NCBI GenBank assembly: GCA_037127255.1 | Contig: JBANSL010000005.1 | Location: 84,077,160 to 84,141,159, forward strand | Reading direction: 5' to 3' | DNA from: Persicaria tinctoria | Lineage: Eukaryota; Streptophyta; Magnoliopsida; Caryophyllales; Polygonaceae | DNA: 64,000 nucleotides | Part shown: positions 43,481 to 55,257 of the stretch, in pieces | How positions within the stretch are numbered: position 1 is the stretch's first letter | Layout of the letters: each line of letters begins with the position of its first letter | The notes under the pieces: model-generated | What the model was told of the DNA's origin: nothing | Databases searched by the model: none | Seen by the model: only the letters and a program-made list of their open reading frames with translations | Translations under genes and position numbers: made by a program

Positions 43481-45058
43481 GATTAATGAATTGTCATGAG
43501 TCTTGTGAGATCATTTTAATTTCGGTTCCGAGTTGTGCTGTGTCGTTATCGGGTCAACTCGGATTGACTCAGTTTTCTGAGTTTTGGGGCCCGGACCGGG
43601 TCGGCCAACAGTCAAACGCGAGTGATCAATTTTTCATCTAACAAGTTTCACCATTTCTATTTCCCGCAAGAAGTTGTAGATTCCCGCCAAGTTTCGCAGA
43701 AGCTTCGCCTGCTTCGTTTTGTCGGCAAACCAAATCGCTGTCTAAGAAGGGACTTGCAGAGCATCTTTGTGAGGTTTGGCTCCCTTTTCGTTGCTCTATG
43801 AATTCTTCATTTCAAATTTCTCATCTCTTTCTTTCCAGATTTCTAGGGTTTGTCGTGTCGTAATTGGAAAGTGATCGTTGTCCAAATCCTTTCAAATTCA
43901 CTTCTTTTGTGCTCCACAAGCTTTAATCTTGGTTTGATTGTTCTAATATCTGCTGATTTTGGTCTTTTGATCTCCAACAAGCTACTTATTGAATGAGTTT
44001 TGAGCAGCTTAGGGTTTTAGACTTTTTGTTGGAAATGGATTGGCTAGAGTAGATTCAAGCCCTTGAACAATGGTTTCCTAGATACTAACAAGGAAGGAAT
44101 TAAAGAGAAATTTTGTAAGCACTATTGATTCAAGAACCTTTGCAGTTTGAAATTATAAGCTTGTTAATGTGCTTTTTCCTTCTTCTTTTTTATATACCAA
44201 TCAGAGATTTTTCTTTGGAAAACCAATCTAGTTTATATCAATGTCATGGAATGGAATATGTCTTGCCCTCAAATTTGGAATCTTATGATTCATTACATCA
44301 TCTATAGTGAGCATATTCAAACTGAGGGTCGTGGAGATATACTGATTTTATTTAGAATCCCTCAAATTGCACAGAAATGTTTGTTGAATGTTTATCCTTG
44401 TTTAAATTGATTTAATTTCCTCTATGTATTCCAAATCTGTTTTTTTCCCCTCTCTGAGAAACTCTCAGGTTTGCTTGGGTTCTATCTTGTTCTTCTCTGT
44501 TTTACGGAGTAGTCTTCTAGATGCTTTTTGCCAGCAAGTAGGTTTAGGAACAGTGATTCAGTCCAACCACTGATAGGGTTTAACAAAGGCATTGGATTGC
44601 TTTATCTTCAGTTCATTTGACTTAAGTTTGAGGTGTCTGTGATTAATCTGATTGAAGTTCCTGGCCTTTGCATGTTTATATTAAGACTCTTATGAATTAA
44701 GTGCACACAAATATCCTTAGAAAATTTTCATATTTGGTTTAGTTCGTGTCACTCCCTTGCTTTGGATGAATAATCTTTTCCTATTCTATATACTGATCTT
44801 TTCTGTCAATATGTGCCATCAATCTGCTGTTAATTCCCAAGTCTCTTTGTTCACTTTTGTTGTTTCATTGCCATGGTTGCTACTTTGAGCACCCCAGGAT
44901 TTCTAACTATTTGATAACTGTAAAGTGTATTTGTGTATTGTTCTCCAGCCAGTTCAGTTCAATTCTATTTAATTCCAGTTTGAGTGAATGTGACCACTTT
45001 TCTTTTTCAATCACAAAGAGGGAGTTGCATAAAGGGAGTTGAAGATATTGCTTTTCCT
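43481..45058. repeat. Duplicated U6-upstream block (gamma side)
   Basis: Paralogue of 13370-14996. It starts near GATCATTTTAATTTCGGTTC and ends at the U6 promoter. No conserved coding frame is seen. Confidence 0.6.
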
Positions 45059-45100
45059 ATCCCACATCGCTTTGCTAGAATAAAATAAACTGTTTTATAT
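45059..45100 (+). promoter_or_regulatory. U6 promoter (gamma): USE and TATA
   Basis: USE ATCCCACATCG at 45059-45069 is a perfect match to RTCCCACATCG, and TTTATAT ends at 45100. The 24-bp gap between them is the plant Pol III snRNA spacing, and the TATA is about 29 bp before the U6 start. Confidence 0.85.
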
Positions 45101-45123
45101 TGCCTAATGAAGCAACACAGATT

Positions 45124-45143
45124 GTCTCTTCGGAGACATCTGA

Positions 45144-45175
<32 letters not shown>

Positions 45176-45225
45176 GGCCCCTGCGCAAGGATGACACGCA
45201 CAAATCGAGAAATGGTCCAATTTTT
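45124..45225 (+). ncRNA. U6 snRNA, full length (gamma)
   Basis: It starts GTCTCTTCGGAGACATCTGA, where the 5' stem keeps pairing through compensating changes relative to the common plant GTCCCTTCGGGGAC. It then reads ATAAAATTGGAACGATACAG, the ACAGAGA box, AGCATGGCCCCTGCGCAAGG and AATGGTCCAA, followed by a run of 11 T as Pol III terminator. Length is about 102 nt, as in other plants. Promoter, body and terminator are all consensus, so this is the most likely functional U6 gene here. Confidence 0.95.
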
Positions 45226-45233
45226 TTTTTTGT

Positions 45234-45345
45234 AATTCTGGAATTTTTATACCTTCATTTTTGTAGATGCTTACAAAATAATTCTGGAATTTTTATACCT
45301 TCATTTTTGTAGATGCTTACAAAATAATTCTGGAATTTTTATATG
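45234..45345. repeat. 46-bp tandem repeat
   Basis: AATTCTGGAATTTTTATACC followed by TTCATTTTTGTAGATGC starts at 45234 and 45280, with a third partial unit from 45326. Confidence 0.85.
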
Positions 45346-46011
45346 GTTGCATTTTCTGTACTTATTCATTGCGACTAAATTTCCTTCTATTATCACTAAA
45401 TTTCCTTATGTTGGTTCCGTTCTTGTATTTCTTTATTTTACGGATGCTTGTAGCATGTTTTAACTCGAGAAATTGGTCATGATTTGGGCTAAAATTGTAG
45501 GTCCTTTTTGAAAGTCTCTCTTTTAGTTATAAGAGTCAAAGACAACATGGAGTGAAGTAAGGACTAAGGAATGTCAGGATCGACAATACTGAAACTGCAG
45601 GTGAGAATCTTGTGGTGATCCCTGCTTTGCTGAGGCTATTGCTTTTTCCTATCCGGCATTGATATTTTTGGCAAAATTGTAGTATTCTTTTGTATTGCAT
45701 TAATCATATTCTGTATATGGTCAATTTCTTAGTTTAGTACTTTAGTTGAACAGGAATAGTTTCATAATTCAGATATATTCTTCAATCCACTAAGTAGATT
45801 CTAATCAAGATTAGTTTGAAGTCCTTGTCTGAGAATGATTACCAAATGAAGATAGAACTCCAATCATTATAATATATTTAGACTTCTGAAAATGCAACAT
45901 ACTGTGTTCTTAAAGGGAACTAAAATTTCACTGAATTCAAACCATAACTGAATTATAAAAAGAAAAAAAAAGGGAACTAAAATTTCACTGAATTTGAAAA
46001 GAAAAAAAATC

Positions 46012-46083
46012 TATCAGAGCCAGGTTTCAATCCTGGGACCTGTGGGTTATGGGCCCACCACGCTTCCGCTGCGCCACTCTGAT
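46012..46083 (-). tRNA. Initiator tRNA-Met (CAT), copy with T-loop change
   Basis: 72 nt, identical to the copy at 766-837 except that the T-arm reads GGATTGAAACC instead of GGATCGAAACC. The change is C56 to U, an otherwise invariant base that pairs with G19 between T and D loops and lies in the B box. A T-run terminator (complement of 46002-46009) is present. It may be poorly transcribed or unstable. Confidence 0.85.
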
Positions 46084-47281
46084 TTTGTTGTTCATATAAA
46101 CCAACAATCAGTTCATAACTAGCCACTTTAGTGCTTTCATTCTGCCATTCCCTTGTAAATTTGTAGAGCATGACGTGACAAAAAACACCCTATCTTAGCA
46201 AATCTCAGTTCACTCCAATATGACCACTTATGGAGACGGTGAAACGGAATTACAGTCAAACCGAACTATAGAGGCTGAATGTTGTTTCTTGATGTGCAGC
46301 TACAAATTCCTTGAAGAACACAAAAAGTTACAATGATCACTTAAGGAGTTAAGGGACACCCATAACTCTCCTAGTGTGAAGGCTTATAATAAGTAAAGTC
46401 CTTGAATTTTCCAGCACAATTGCAATTTTTGGAATTACGAATGTTGCTTTGCTTCTCAGCGCAAGAAGGGCATGCTATATTGCTATATGTCCATTTGTGA
46501 ACTTCGTTAAAAGTAGATTAAAAAAAACAAGTACAAGCTTAAATACAGAAATTTAAACAAACTGTAAAAATTAACAATCTATATCATCCAAGAATAAGTG
46601 AGGGGAAACCTGAAAGGTGGGAATGGTTGAGGGAGGGAAGCAGGTGGGGCTAGTTAAAGTGAATGTTACAAAGTACCAAGTACTGATTTGAATACCTTTG
46701 CAGTGGAGAAGGAAGCGTGGTAATACATATATGATGTGCAAAGCTGTGCTGTTAAGAATTGATTAAACATTGCAGCTTTTCTGTTTCAAGACTTACATAT
46801 AGCTTGTTAGAAGCTTCATAGATTTTGTGATCAGTCCTATAGGATAAGGAAGCTTGCTAACACATATATGATGTGCAAAGCTTTGCTGTTGAGAATTGAT
46901 TAAGCATTAGCTTGTTTTCATTAAGACTCATACAGATCACACACAAACCTCCTTCGGTACTTTTCATGTTTTGTTTAGTTCGTATTGCTCCAACCCTCAA
47001 TTGGATGCATTATCTTTCATGTTCTATATGATGGTCTTTTCAGCCATGGCTACCAGTTTGAGCTCCCTTGGGTTTTTTAACTCTATTAGATAACCTTTGT
47101 ATCTGTATATTTCATTGCCAGTTCAATTCAGCTCTGTTGAGTTCCAGTTTGAGTACTTGTGACCAATTTAATATAAGATTGCTTTTCCTTTTTCAATCAT
47201 GAAGAGGAGTTGCGTATATACCGCGTCGTTTTTCTAGAATAAAATACACAACTTTGTATTGCTTGATGAAGCAAGACAGTT
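46084..47281. other. Block gamma sequence without recognisable gene
   Basis: Counterpart of 838-2046 and 16827-18056. Nothing more is seen. Confidence 0.5.
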
Positions 47282-47330
47282 TGCCCATGTGCAAGGATGA
47301 CACACACAGATTGAGAAATGGTCCAATTTT
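47282..47330 (+). pseudogene. U6 snRNA 3' fragment (gamma)
   Basis: TGCCCATGTGCAAGGATGAC to AATGGTCCAATTTT matches the U6 3' half. Nucleotides 1-52 are missing. Confidence 0.82.
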
Positions 47331-47617
47331 ATTTTTTTCCTCATTTTCCAGCTCCACTCGCCGTGTCCTTTGCATCCCGAGTTTTGGTTTGTATATTCAG
47401 AAAATCAAACTGTGAGCACTTATAACTTCTCCCCTTCTTGTTTTTCCATTTTAGGTACTCAACATTTTCTCCAACTTCAAGACCTCAAACAGGATCAATT
47501 TGATAATTCAGGTATTATCATTAAAAAAATGATTCTAACTTCCCTTTTGAATGTTTTTATGGATTTTTGCATTAGCTACTTTCCATTTTGCTTGGTTAAA
47601 TAATTGAACATGATATT

Positions 47618-47817
47618 GGTGAGGTGCGCCAGGCCCATACAATAGTGCAATGCATGGGCGACACATGAAGACCCAAGATAGCAAGCTATCTTAAATGAGC
47701 CTTCCCCCTCAAAAAATAAATTTAATATCAAAGTGGACCGATGGACCACATATCAGATATTAAACTGATAAGAACAGATACTACACTTGATCTTAGCCAA
47801 AAGGCCGAGAAAGGTAT
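47618..47817 (-). ncRNA. U2 snRNA, type I copy (gamma)
   Basis: About 200 nt starting ATACCTTTCTCGGCC with an intact branch-site pairing region and ending GGCGCACCTCACC. The TATA region is good (GAATATAAAATG, complement of about 47842-47853), but the USE has a change in its core (ATACCACATTG, complement of 47882-47892). No consensus 3' box follows, as in the other type I copies. Function is uncertain. Confidence 0.85.
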
Positions 47818-47843
47818 GCTTCAACTATTCTTCGTTTGGGCAT

Positions 47844-47892
47844 TTTATATTCTCTCCAAACTTGTTCTTTATGCTGACAATCAATGTGGTAT
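47844..47892 (-). promoter_or_regulatory. U2 promoter (gamma type I) with mutated USE
   Basis: TATA is present. The USE reads ATACCACATTG instead of ATCCCACATTG. Confidence 0.55.
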
Positions 47893-48060
47893 GAATGTCA
47901 GACCAATCAATCAGTGCTAAGTTGCTCAGAAATTAAACTGATATGTGGTCCATGTGGACATGTCATTGTTAGCCCCAGCTACAAGGTGATTGGACCTGCC
48001 TCATCGTGCTTAAGCTTGAAGATTGCTTGGTCATAGTATAAATTTCAGTTCCAGTTGGTG

Positions 48061-48109
48061 AATCCATAAGCTATCTTTTTTTTTGGTAAGGGAAATCCAT
48101 AAGCTATCT
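48061..48109 (-). mobile_element. Minimal retroposon: 17-bp insert with 16-bp TSD
   Basis: AATCCATAAGCTATCT occurs at 48061-48076 and 48094-48109. Between the copies is only TTTTTTTTGGTAAGGGA, which on the minus strand is a short 3' tail ending in A8. Block alpha (about 2855-2870) has one copy of the 16-mer and no insert. This looks like target-primed insertion of an almost completely 5'-truncated LINE or SINE. Confidence 0.75.
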
Positions 48110-48429
48110 AGTATTAATAAAAGGGAAAAGAGGCATGCTATTTTTGTCCCAGCTACAATAGTGGAAGTAAATTTGCTGGCTGAATGAAGTGGCTCTTTTT
48201 ACAAATGAACAAGTCATCGCTGGTAGTTGATGTTGTTTTTAAAAAAAAAAATTGGGGAATTTAGTAAATTGACTAGTGAATTTCAAACTGAAGTTCAGTT
48301 AGGTAGTTGTTGACTTGTTGTTTATTCCCAAGTCTCTTGGTTCAGTTTTGTTGTTTCATTGCCATGGATACTACTTTGAGCTTAAGTGTTCAAGTTCATC
48401 CTGGTGTATGAGTTGTTTGAATCTAAGAG

Positions 48430-49068
48430 CAAAAAGAGCCTACAGCATACAACAATCTCCTCTTATTGTTGTCCTTGCCCGACTAGGTGGCAGTCACCAC
48501 AGTGGTTTCACCTGACTTCTAGGTAAACTATAAGGCGCAAATGAAACCTTTTTTGTCTAATGGATTCTGGAGTGTGCTTCTTAGCTGATGTTAACATTTT
48601 CGCAGAGGAATTGCCACTTGCTGTCCCTGTTGTACCTGCTTGTTCAATGCATCCCGAACATAAAGCTACTCCAGCTGCTGGTAGGTTTTTTTTTTGCTCA
48701 CTTTGGAGACCTAATTCAGCTATTAAGTGAACCGAAATCCCAACACCTATTCTAAAATGTATGTACAGATTGTCTTTTTCAGCTCCTACAACTCCTCTAG
48801 TCACCATTCAGCAGAAGACAACATCTTCTTGGAACAACAGTGGGAAGACCTACTGACCACCAAGTCAAGCAAGGCTCTGAAAGACCTCAAGATCTCGGCA
48901 AACAACCTCTATGGTCCACTCTGGGGGCTCGTGAAATCTGGTGGCTCCTACACTCTCCCCGACTGGCTCTGGCTCACCTCCTTGCCCGCTGGCAAGAGCC
49001 TAGAGTTTGTCTACATCCATGCTTCCTTTCCTGCCGATGTCTCTGTATTGGCCTACACTTTGAGCTAG
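48430..49068 (+). pseudogene. GH9C endoglucanase 3' end, decayed copy D
   Basis: The catalytic-domain end is at about 48437-48522, with small deletions. The linker is shortened by about 60 bp (48606-48682) and the CBM49-like exon runs from about 48782 to the stop at 49068. The 19-bp deletion shared with A and C is present. After it the frame is open to the natural C terminus (LYGPLWGLVKSGGSYTLP, GKSLEFVYIHASFPADVSVL). It is the best-preserved 3' end but cannot give a full CBM. Confidence 0.75.
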
Positions 49069-51938
49069 TACAACCATGTTCAAGGTGTGAGAAATTGTGC
49101 AGTTCCTTATAGTAGGCTTCGGCTTGGAGTTTACAGCCTCTTGTTTTCCTATCTTAGTGAGCTGTTTAACTTGTTAGTTTGTGTGTGAAGTAATGGGAAG
49201 GGAGAAGTTGAAAAAAAAAGGAATGAAGGTAGGAGGTGAAAGGAGTGAAGAGACAGATTGAAAAAAAGTGCTCATCTTCTTTCACCTTTGTCCCATTTGC
49301 TTATATATTATATATAGAAATGTCTAAATGTGAGATTGAGAGGAGCGAAATGAGCGGTTTTTTGGCTTCCTCAAACCGCCTTTTCCCAATGCAGAATGGT
49401 TTGGCAGATTGCTTAAAAAGTTTACGATTCTTGAATTTAGAGATCTTGATTGCGAATTAGAGAGGGTTTCAGATTAAAACTGCAGCTTCTGAATCATCTA
49501 TTTAATCCTCCAAATCTCTCTGATTTTGTTAGTCCACATGGATAAATATATTTTGGTCAAGTGTATGAGATCATGACAAGAAGCTGCTTACTACATTCCT
49601 ATTTAGACATGGCTGGATTGTTTTACATTCTACCAATTTTTTTTTTGCCCCTGCACCTTGTGCTTTTGTTCGTATCTTCTACCATAGTTATAGCGTTTGT
49701 TTCCAAAATATTTATATTCTTCCTAGAAAAGAACCCTCCTAGCAAGTAGCAACCTCTACTGAATCCAAATCCTCTTGATTCGCTTCATTTGTTTCACCCG
49801 TCTCTTGAATTCTGCACGATCTGCTGAGGTGGAAGAGGGTCGCTCTGATGGTAACTCATCCCTGGGATGCCCAAAGCCTTGAGCACCATCTGATGGTAAG
49901 CAATGATAAGGTAGTAACCAAATTTCAAAAGTGTGCTGTTATTATGATGTGTAAAAAAATGGTCAAGTTTAGCACAGCTTGCCTATGGCTAAAAAGATGT
50001 ATGCCTAAAAGTCTCTTATGGCATAAATCTTCACCAACAACAGTGATGAGCTGACAAATGAGTTTGAAGTAATTCAGATACCAAAACAATGTTACTTATC
50101 TTAAAATGCAAGACGAATAGCTGCCATAAAATGCAAAATGTAACAGGAAAGCTCTCAGAAGGCACCGGATACAGCATAAACTAAAGACATGAAAAAAGAA
50201 TAGCTGCCACCCTTGAAAGGGCTTTTACCTAGACAGTCGTCAAATCAAGTTCAAGACCATCTTTTCAATTAAGTTGCATAGTTTGGAAAATGGTTCCCTT
50301 TCCCTCAATATAAAATGATAAACCCCGTAAAAATATTTTTAAAAATTGATAAATCAGTGAATCTAATAAAAGTTTTCTGAAATTGAAACGATTAAGATAA
50401 TGGACAAAGGGCTTGTCATCAAGACTCCAAGTGAAGAGGGCCTTGCATAGCTTACTTATTTATCAACCTTAGAGTGGGGTCTGAGGTAATCCTAAAAATG
50501 AAGCAACTGGTTTCACATTATCTGCAGGATGAAATATTATCAAATTTGAACTACCTGCAAATCAGTCACACCATAATCTTATGAATTTGGCAATAGTCAT
50601 GATGAAAACTATATTTTTAAAAATTGATAAATCAGTGAATCTAATAAAAAAATTTTATGAAATTGAAAAGAATAAGATAATGCATTGAAGAGCCAAAAAT
50701 GAAGCAACTGGTTTCATAGTATTAGCAGAGTCAACAAAAACAGCAACCATGGCATGGATACAAGAAAGAAGTATCCCTAACCTTATAGAGATATTTCTTC
50801 TGTAGCTTGATAGCAGTTCAACACATTATCATTATGAGTGAGGCTCGACACGAGAGTATGAGTGTGTCTTTCCATTGCTTGTACCTTAATCGAACGATTC
50901 TCATTCATGGATCTCTTGTGCATTTCAAATGACCAGCTAAGGCAACGGTTGATGATGTATTGTTCATATTTTCTATTCTATTTCCATTCTATTCACTTCT
51001 ACTCAGATTCTCCAAGACACGATATGCAAGAAAACACCTTAACTATGAAGTTCTTTTTCTATTGCTAATACAATAGATTTCCATAGCATAATTAACAACA
51101 GTCACTACCAATGACTTGTTATTTAAATCAGTACAGCTAATATAGCTCCAAGTAATTGCATTTTTGTTATTTACATATGAGATATTCTGTGTAACAACAA
51201 CATGTATTCAAGAATGAGTTTAAAGCTACATTGGAAATAATTTACATACAATGGAATGACTCGTATTATGTTTGTTTAAAATCTACATCAATTTATTTCA
51301 TGTTTGCTTAATTACTCTATTTTAAGAACAACTAATTTGTTCTTTGGATAAAGTTACGATATTGATTTAGTCATTGAGAGTTGCAATCAGAAGTGGGGAA
51401 AACAAAATTTTCTAAATTGATTTAATCGTTTAGTGATCTGTCTCATTCTTAGAAGCATATGAGTTTGCATTATAACAAGATCCATCACATATACCTCTAC
51501 ACAATTTGATGAATTTATACAATACGTGTGAAAAACAAATTTATAAATCACAAACCCTCGACAACAGAAGTCGAGGAAATTTACGAAGTTCGGCTTAAGT
51601 CAATGAGGCTATTTCATAACCTCGCCAATATCCATCGAGCTCCCTCATTAACCTCACTCAATGGAGCCGAGGTTATTTATTTAGTTCGGATCTCAGAGCT
51701 TCGATAGATTTTTCAAACGACAACCAAGAAAAATAGTCGAAAGTCTTCCAATAATTATCCAAAGCTATTGATATACCAAAATAAATATCGATCAATTCAT
51801 TCAATTCCTTGATAAATTTAGTTGAACTTATCTTGTCAATAGACATTCGGACATCTTGTCTCTAGCCTCACTAAAAAAAAAATCCTTATAATTAGGGTTT
51901 TCTTATGCTTCAACTTTTGATAGGCAGGCTCTACTTTT
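49069..51938. other. Block gamma 3' part and F-box copy 2 upstream region
   Basis: Up to about 50740 it matches the block. From about 50740 it matches 57655-59170 upstream of F-box copy 3. The short frames seen are not supported. Confidence 0.5.
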
Positions 51939-51974
51939 GTGTTTTGGTGCATTCTCGTATCCTCAAAATCAAGG

Positions 51975-53117
51975 ATGGCCACCAATGAATTAAGTTTCAA
52001 TCTCCCTCAAGACTTACTCAACCAGATTTTGCTCCTCCTCCCATTGGACTCCATTCTTGATTGCAAGCTGGTGTCAAAGGAATGGAAGAATCTCATCGAC
52101 GATCCCGAGTTTTTCAAGCGTTACCGCGACACATCTCTTGCCTTGTTCTATTTCAAAAAAAGCGTCTACTGCTTATTAGCAAGGAACACCAATTTCATCA
52201 ACGGCGATTCCAATCCCCCCTTCACGGTGAACCGCATTCGACTCGATCTGGAAGACGGCGATGGCATCCGTGAATTTCTTTCGGAACCATCCAAGGGGAT
52301 TGCCTGTGTCCTTACCTACAACATTCGCCTCCTTTGCTACAACTTGTTCACCGGAGCTTCCTACACCACAACGGATTTTCCGCTGTGGAAACACTCGGAT
52401 ATTAAGTCGATCTGTTATGGCTTCGGTTACGATTGTTATGATGACAATTATAAGATTATGTGGAAATACAAGCTTAAGAGAATGCTCGATGACGACGATG
52501 ACGGTCTGTATTGGGTTTACAGCTTGAGAGATAAGGAATGGAAGTCCTTGAAAGGCTTCCCTTACGCTGCATATCAGTGGTTGAGTTTGCTATCAATATT
52601 CAACCGAAAAGCTTGTTCCTTTAATGGTGTCCTCCACTGGGTTTTTCCTAAGAGAGGTATGGCTACGAAACATGTAAAGTATGTGATCTTTACTTACGAT
52701 CTGCATACTTGTATGTTTGGAGAAATGCCACTGCAAGTGCCGATTGATCATTGTAATCTTGAACGTGTGCGTGTGCTGCTATTTGAATTAGGTGGACAAC
52801 TTTGTTGCAAGCTCAAGTTGAATATTAATAACCACATTACGGTAAGTGTTTGGACGATGAGAGAGTACGGGGTTAGTGAGTCTTGGGAGATGTTGTTCAT
52901 TATTAATCACAATTCATTGGTACACTGGGTAGATCCCGCAATGCTATATGAATGCCGGGATGGAAGAAAAGTAGTCTTGTTTTTCTATCACTGGAATGGA
53001 TCATTGAATTGGTATGATGTTAACAATGGAGAGTTGAAACACATACAGAAGAGTGCTTGGGAGAGGATGAGAAGGATGCCAAAGGAGAAAATTAGAGTTG
53101 AAACAATGGAGAGTTGA
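51975..53117 (+). CDS. F-box protein with F-box-associated domain, copy 2
   Basis: A single-exon frame of 380 residues from the second ATG (MATNELSFNLPQDLLNQILL). The first ATG at 51939 is conserved in all three copies but precedes the F-box by an extra 12 residues. The F-box is at about residues 8-48. The C-terminal two thirds carry YWVYSLRDKEWKSLKGFPYA and CSFNGVLHWVFPKRG. Predicted to act as the substrate-binding part of an SCF complex. It differs from copy 1 mainly by short insertions (for example FINGDSNPPFT) and scattered substitutions, and shares its upstream 1.2 kb with copy 3. The frame is open and probably functional. Confidence 0.85.
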   Translation: MATNELSFNLPQDLLNQILLLLPLDSILDCKLVSKEWKNLIDDPEFFKRYRDTSLALFYFKKSVYCLLARNTNFINGDSNPPFTVNRIRLDLEDGDGIREFLSEPSKGIACVLTYNIRLLCYNLFTGASYTTTDFPLWKHSDIKSICYGFGYDCYDDNYKIMWKYKLKRMLDDDDDGLYWVYSLRDKEWKSLKGFPYAAYQWLSLLSIFNRKACSFNGVLHWVFPKRGMATKHVKYVIFTYDLHTCMFGEMPLQVPIDHCNLERVRVLLFELGGQLCCKLKLNINNHITVSVWTMREYGVSESWEMLFIINHNSLVHWVDPAMLYECRDGRKVVLFFYHWNGSLNWYDVNNGELKHIQKSAWERMRRMPKEKIRVETMES

Positions 53118-53642
53118 ATTGAATTGGTACGAAGATGCTAGCTACTTGAGGCAATGTCAACATGTTTCGGGTTTATAGCTCCAGAAATCGTGCTTGGAAT
53201 GGCAGGCTTGTGCCACCATGGGTTGCATCACTCTCTCAGCTTGTTTAAATTCCATAGAAGTTCAACACTTGAATATTGTTTTATGATAGTTACAGCGTTT
53301 GTTTGCAGAATATTTACATTCTTCCTAAAAAAGAACCCTCCATTTGTTTCATCTGTCTCTTGAATTCTGCACGATCTGCTGAGGCAGCAGAGGTGTCGAT
53401 CGTCTCATACTCTCATCTCTGGGATGCCCAGAGCTTTCCGCACCATCTGATGGTAAGCAGTGATTAAATAGTAACCAAATTTCAAAGTTTGCTGTTATTA
53501 TGATGTGTCAAAAAATGGTCAAGTTTAGCACTTACCAAGTTCAAAACAAGGCTTGAGGGGACCAAGTAGCATAACACAGCTTGCTGCCGGCCTATGGCTA
53601 AAAAGATGTATACGTCTAAAAGTCTCTTATGTTATAAATCTT

Positions 53643-54642
53643 TGATGACTCCACCTTGATCAAGACAAAACTTTATCATAATAGTTTATGGGTTTGATGA
53701 AAGTCAAAACCTATTCTATATTGTTCATTATGTATCAAGTATTTTGGACTTTATTCTATATAAATGTTATTGGGCTCTTTGTTGTTAGATGAGATAACTT
53801 GCAGGCCAGCCCAATCTATTTCGTCCAAATCTATCATCAAATGGATGCCTCTTCTAGAAGAGGAAGATTTGAATGGGAGGATCTTCGAGTATCCAACAGG
53901 TTACAAGAAGATCTTCTCCAACGTCAATCTTCCTCCTTTTCTCCGAACGTGGTGGAAACAGAAGTTCAAACCCTCCCCTAAAGATTGCCACGGACGAGTT
54001 CAAGCAGCACCTATATAAGAAGATCGAAGTTCAGCAGTGAAACACACAAGCTTACTCACTGATCTCCAACATCTTCGCCGGAATCGATCTTCAAGCTCTC
54101 TCAAGGCCTTTACTTTACTATTTTATATTTCGGTTTTTGTGAGAGATTTATTTGAGCGTTATTATACAAGTCATAAGTGTTATACTAACAGTATACCTCT
54201 ACTCAAACGTATTAACTAGGCTATTATTTCACGAGAGTTTGGGTTGACTAGATATAGAAGCGGGTTAGGCTTCAAGAGGTAGAAGAAGGGGTAGTTCTTC
54301 TAGGTTGTATTAGGATCCATAAGGAGTGAAATAATAGTGCTTTTAATTGAATCCTACGATTTGGATAACCCTAGACGGGGACGTATGCCAAGTTCGTGCC
54401 GAATCTCGTTAACAATTCGTGTGTCCTTGCTTTACTTTAAGTTATTTTAATTCCGCATTTTTACGTAGAGTTTTTCGCAAAGATCCTATTCAGTTCCAAG
54501 TGAATTGGCAAGATCTTGAGTTCAGTTACAATACCTTAGATCCTATCTCAACACCTTAACTCTGAGACTGCGAAAATTGGTCATAATCTATTCAACCCCC
54601 TTCTAGGTATTATTACTTTGCTTTACCTACTGTGACTCTTCA
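53643..54642. mobile_element. Solo LTR (1,000 bp), probably copia
   Basis: It begins TGATGACTCC and ends GACTCTTCA, flanked by ATCTT at 53638-53642 and 54643-54647. Blocks alpha (about 4855) and gamma (about 50025) show the uninterrupted site AAATCTTCACCAACAACAG. A TATA box CTATATAAG lies at about 54011, and TCAACCCCCTTCTAGG near the end resembles the U5 end of copia LTRs. Short frames inside (53764-54018 and others) are not genes. Confidence 0.88.
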
Positions 54643-55257
54643 ATCTTCACCAACAACAGTGGTTATCACAGACAAATGACTAATGAGTTTGAAGTAACTC
54701 AGATACCAAAACAATGTTACTTGTCTTAAAATGCAAGACGAATAGGTATAAAAAGAAAGAAGCAAAGATAACTCGGTTATAAGTAGAAAAAGACGAATAG
54801 CTGCCATAAAATGCAAAATGTAACAGGAAAACTCTCAGAAGGCACAGGATACAGCATAAACTAAAGACATGAAAAATGAATAGCTGCCACCCTTGAAAGG
54901 GGGCTTTACCTAGACAGTCGTCAAATGGAGTTCAAGACCATCTTTTCAATTAAGTTGCTGCACACCAGAAGATTAAGAGTCTTAGTTTGGAAAATGGTTC
55001 CCTTTCCCTCAATATAAAATGATATATAAACCCCATAAAAATATTTTTAAAAAATTGAAAAATCAGTGAATCTAACAAAAATGTTCTAAAATTAAAATGA
55101 TTAAGATAATGGACAAAGGGCTTGTCATCAAGACTCCAAGTGAAGAGGGCCTTGCATAGCTTACTTAATTATCAACCTTAGAGCGGGGGTTTGAGGTAAT
55201 CCTAAAAATGAAGCAACTGGTTTCACATTATCTGCAAGATGAAATATTATCAAATTT

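Larger units (their letters stand above)
45485..50750. repeat. Segmental block gamma
   Basis: Third copy of the composite block, with tRNA-iMet, U6 fragment, U2 type I and endoglucanase copy D in the same order as alpha. Sub-block X is absent, and a second partial copy (delta) follows F-box copy 2, so the U2 type II that belongs to it lies at 56479. Confidence 0.7.

Noticed and set aside
53764..54018. 84-residue frame in the 1-kb solo LTR
   Set aside because: It lies in the LTR U3 region before the TATA box and has no domain.
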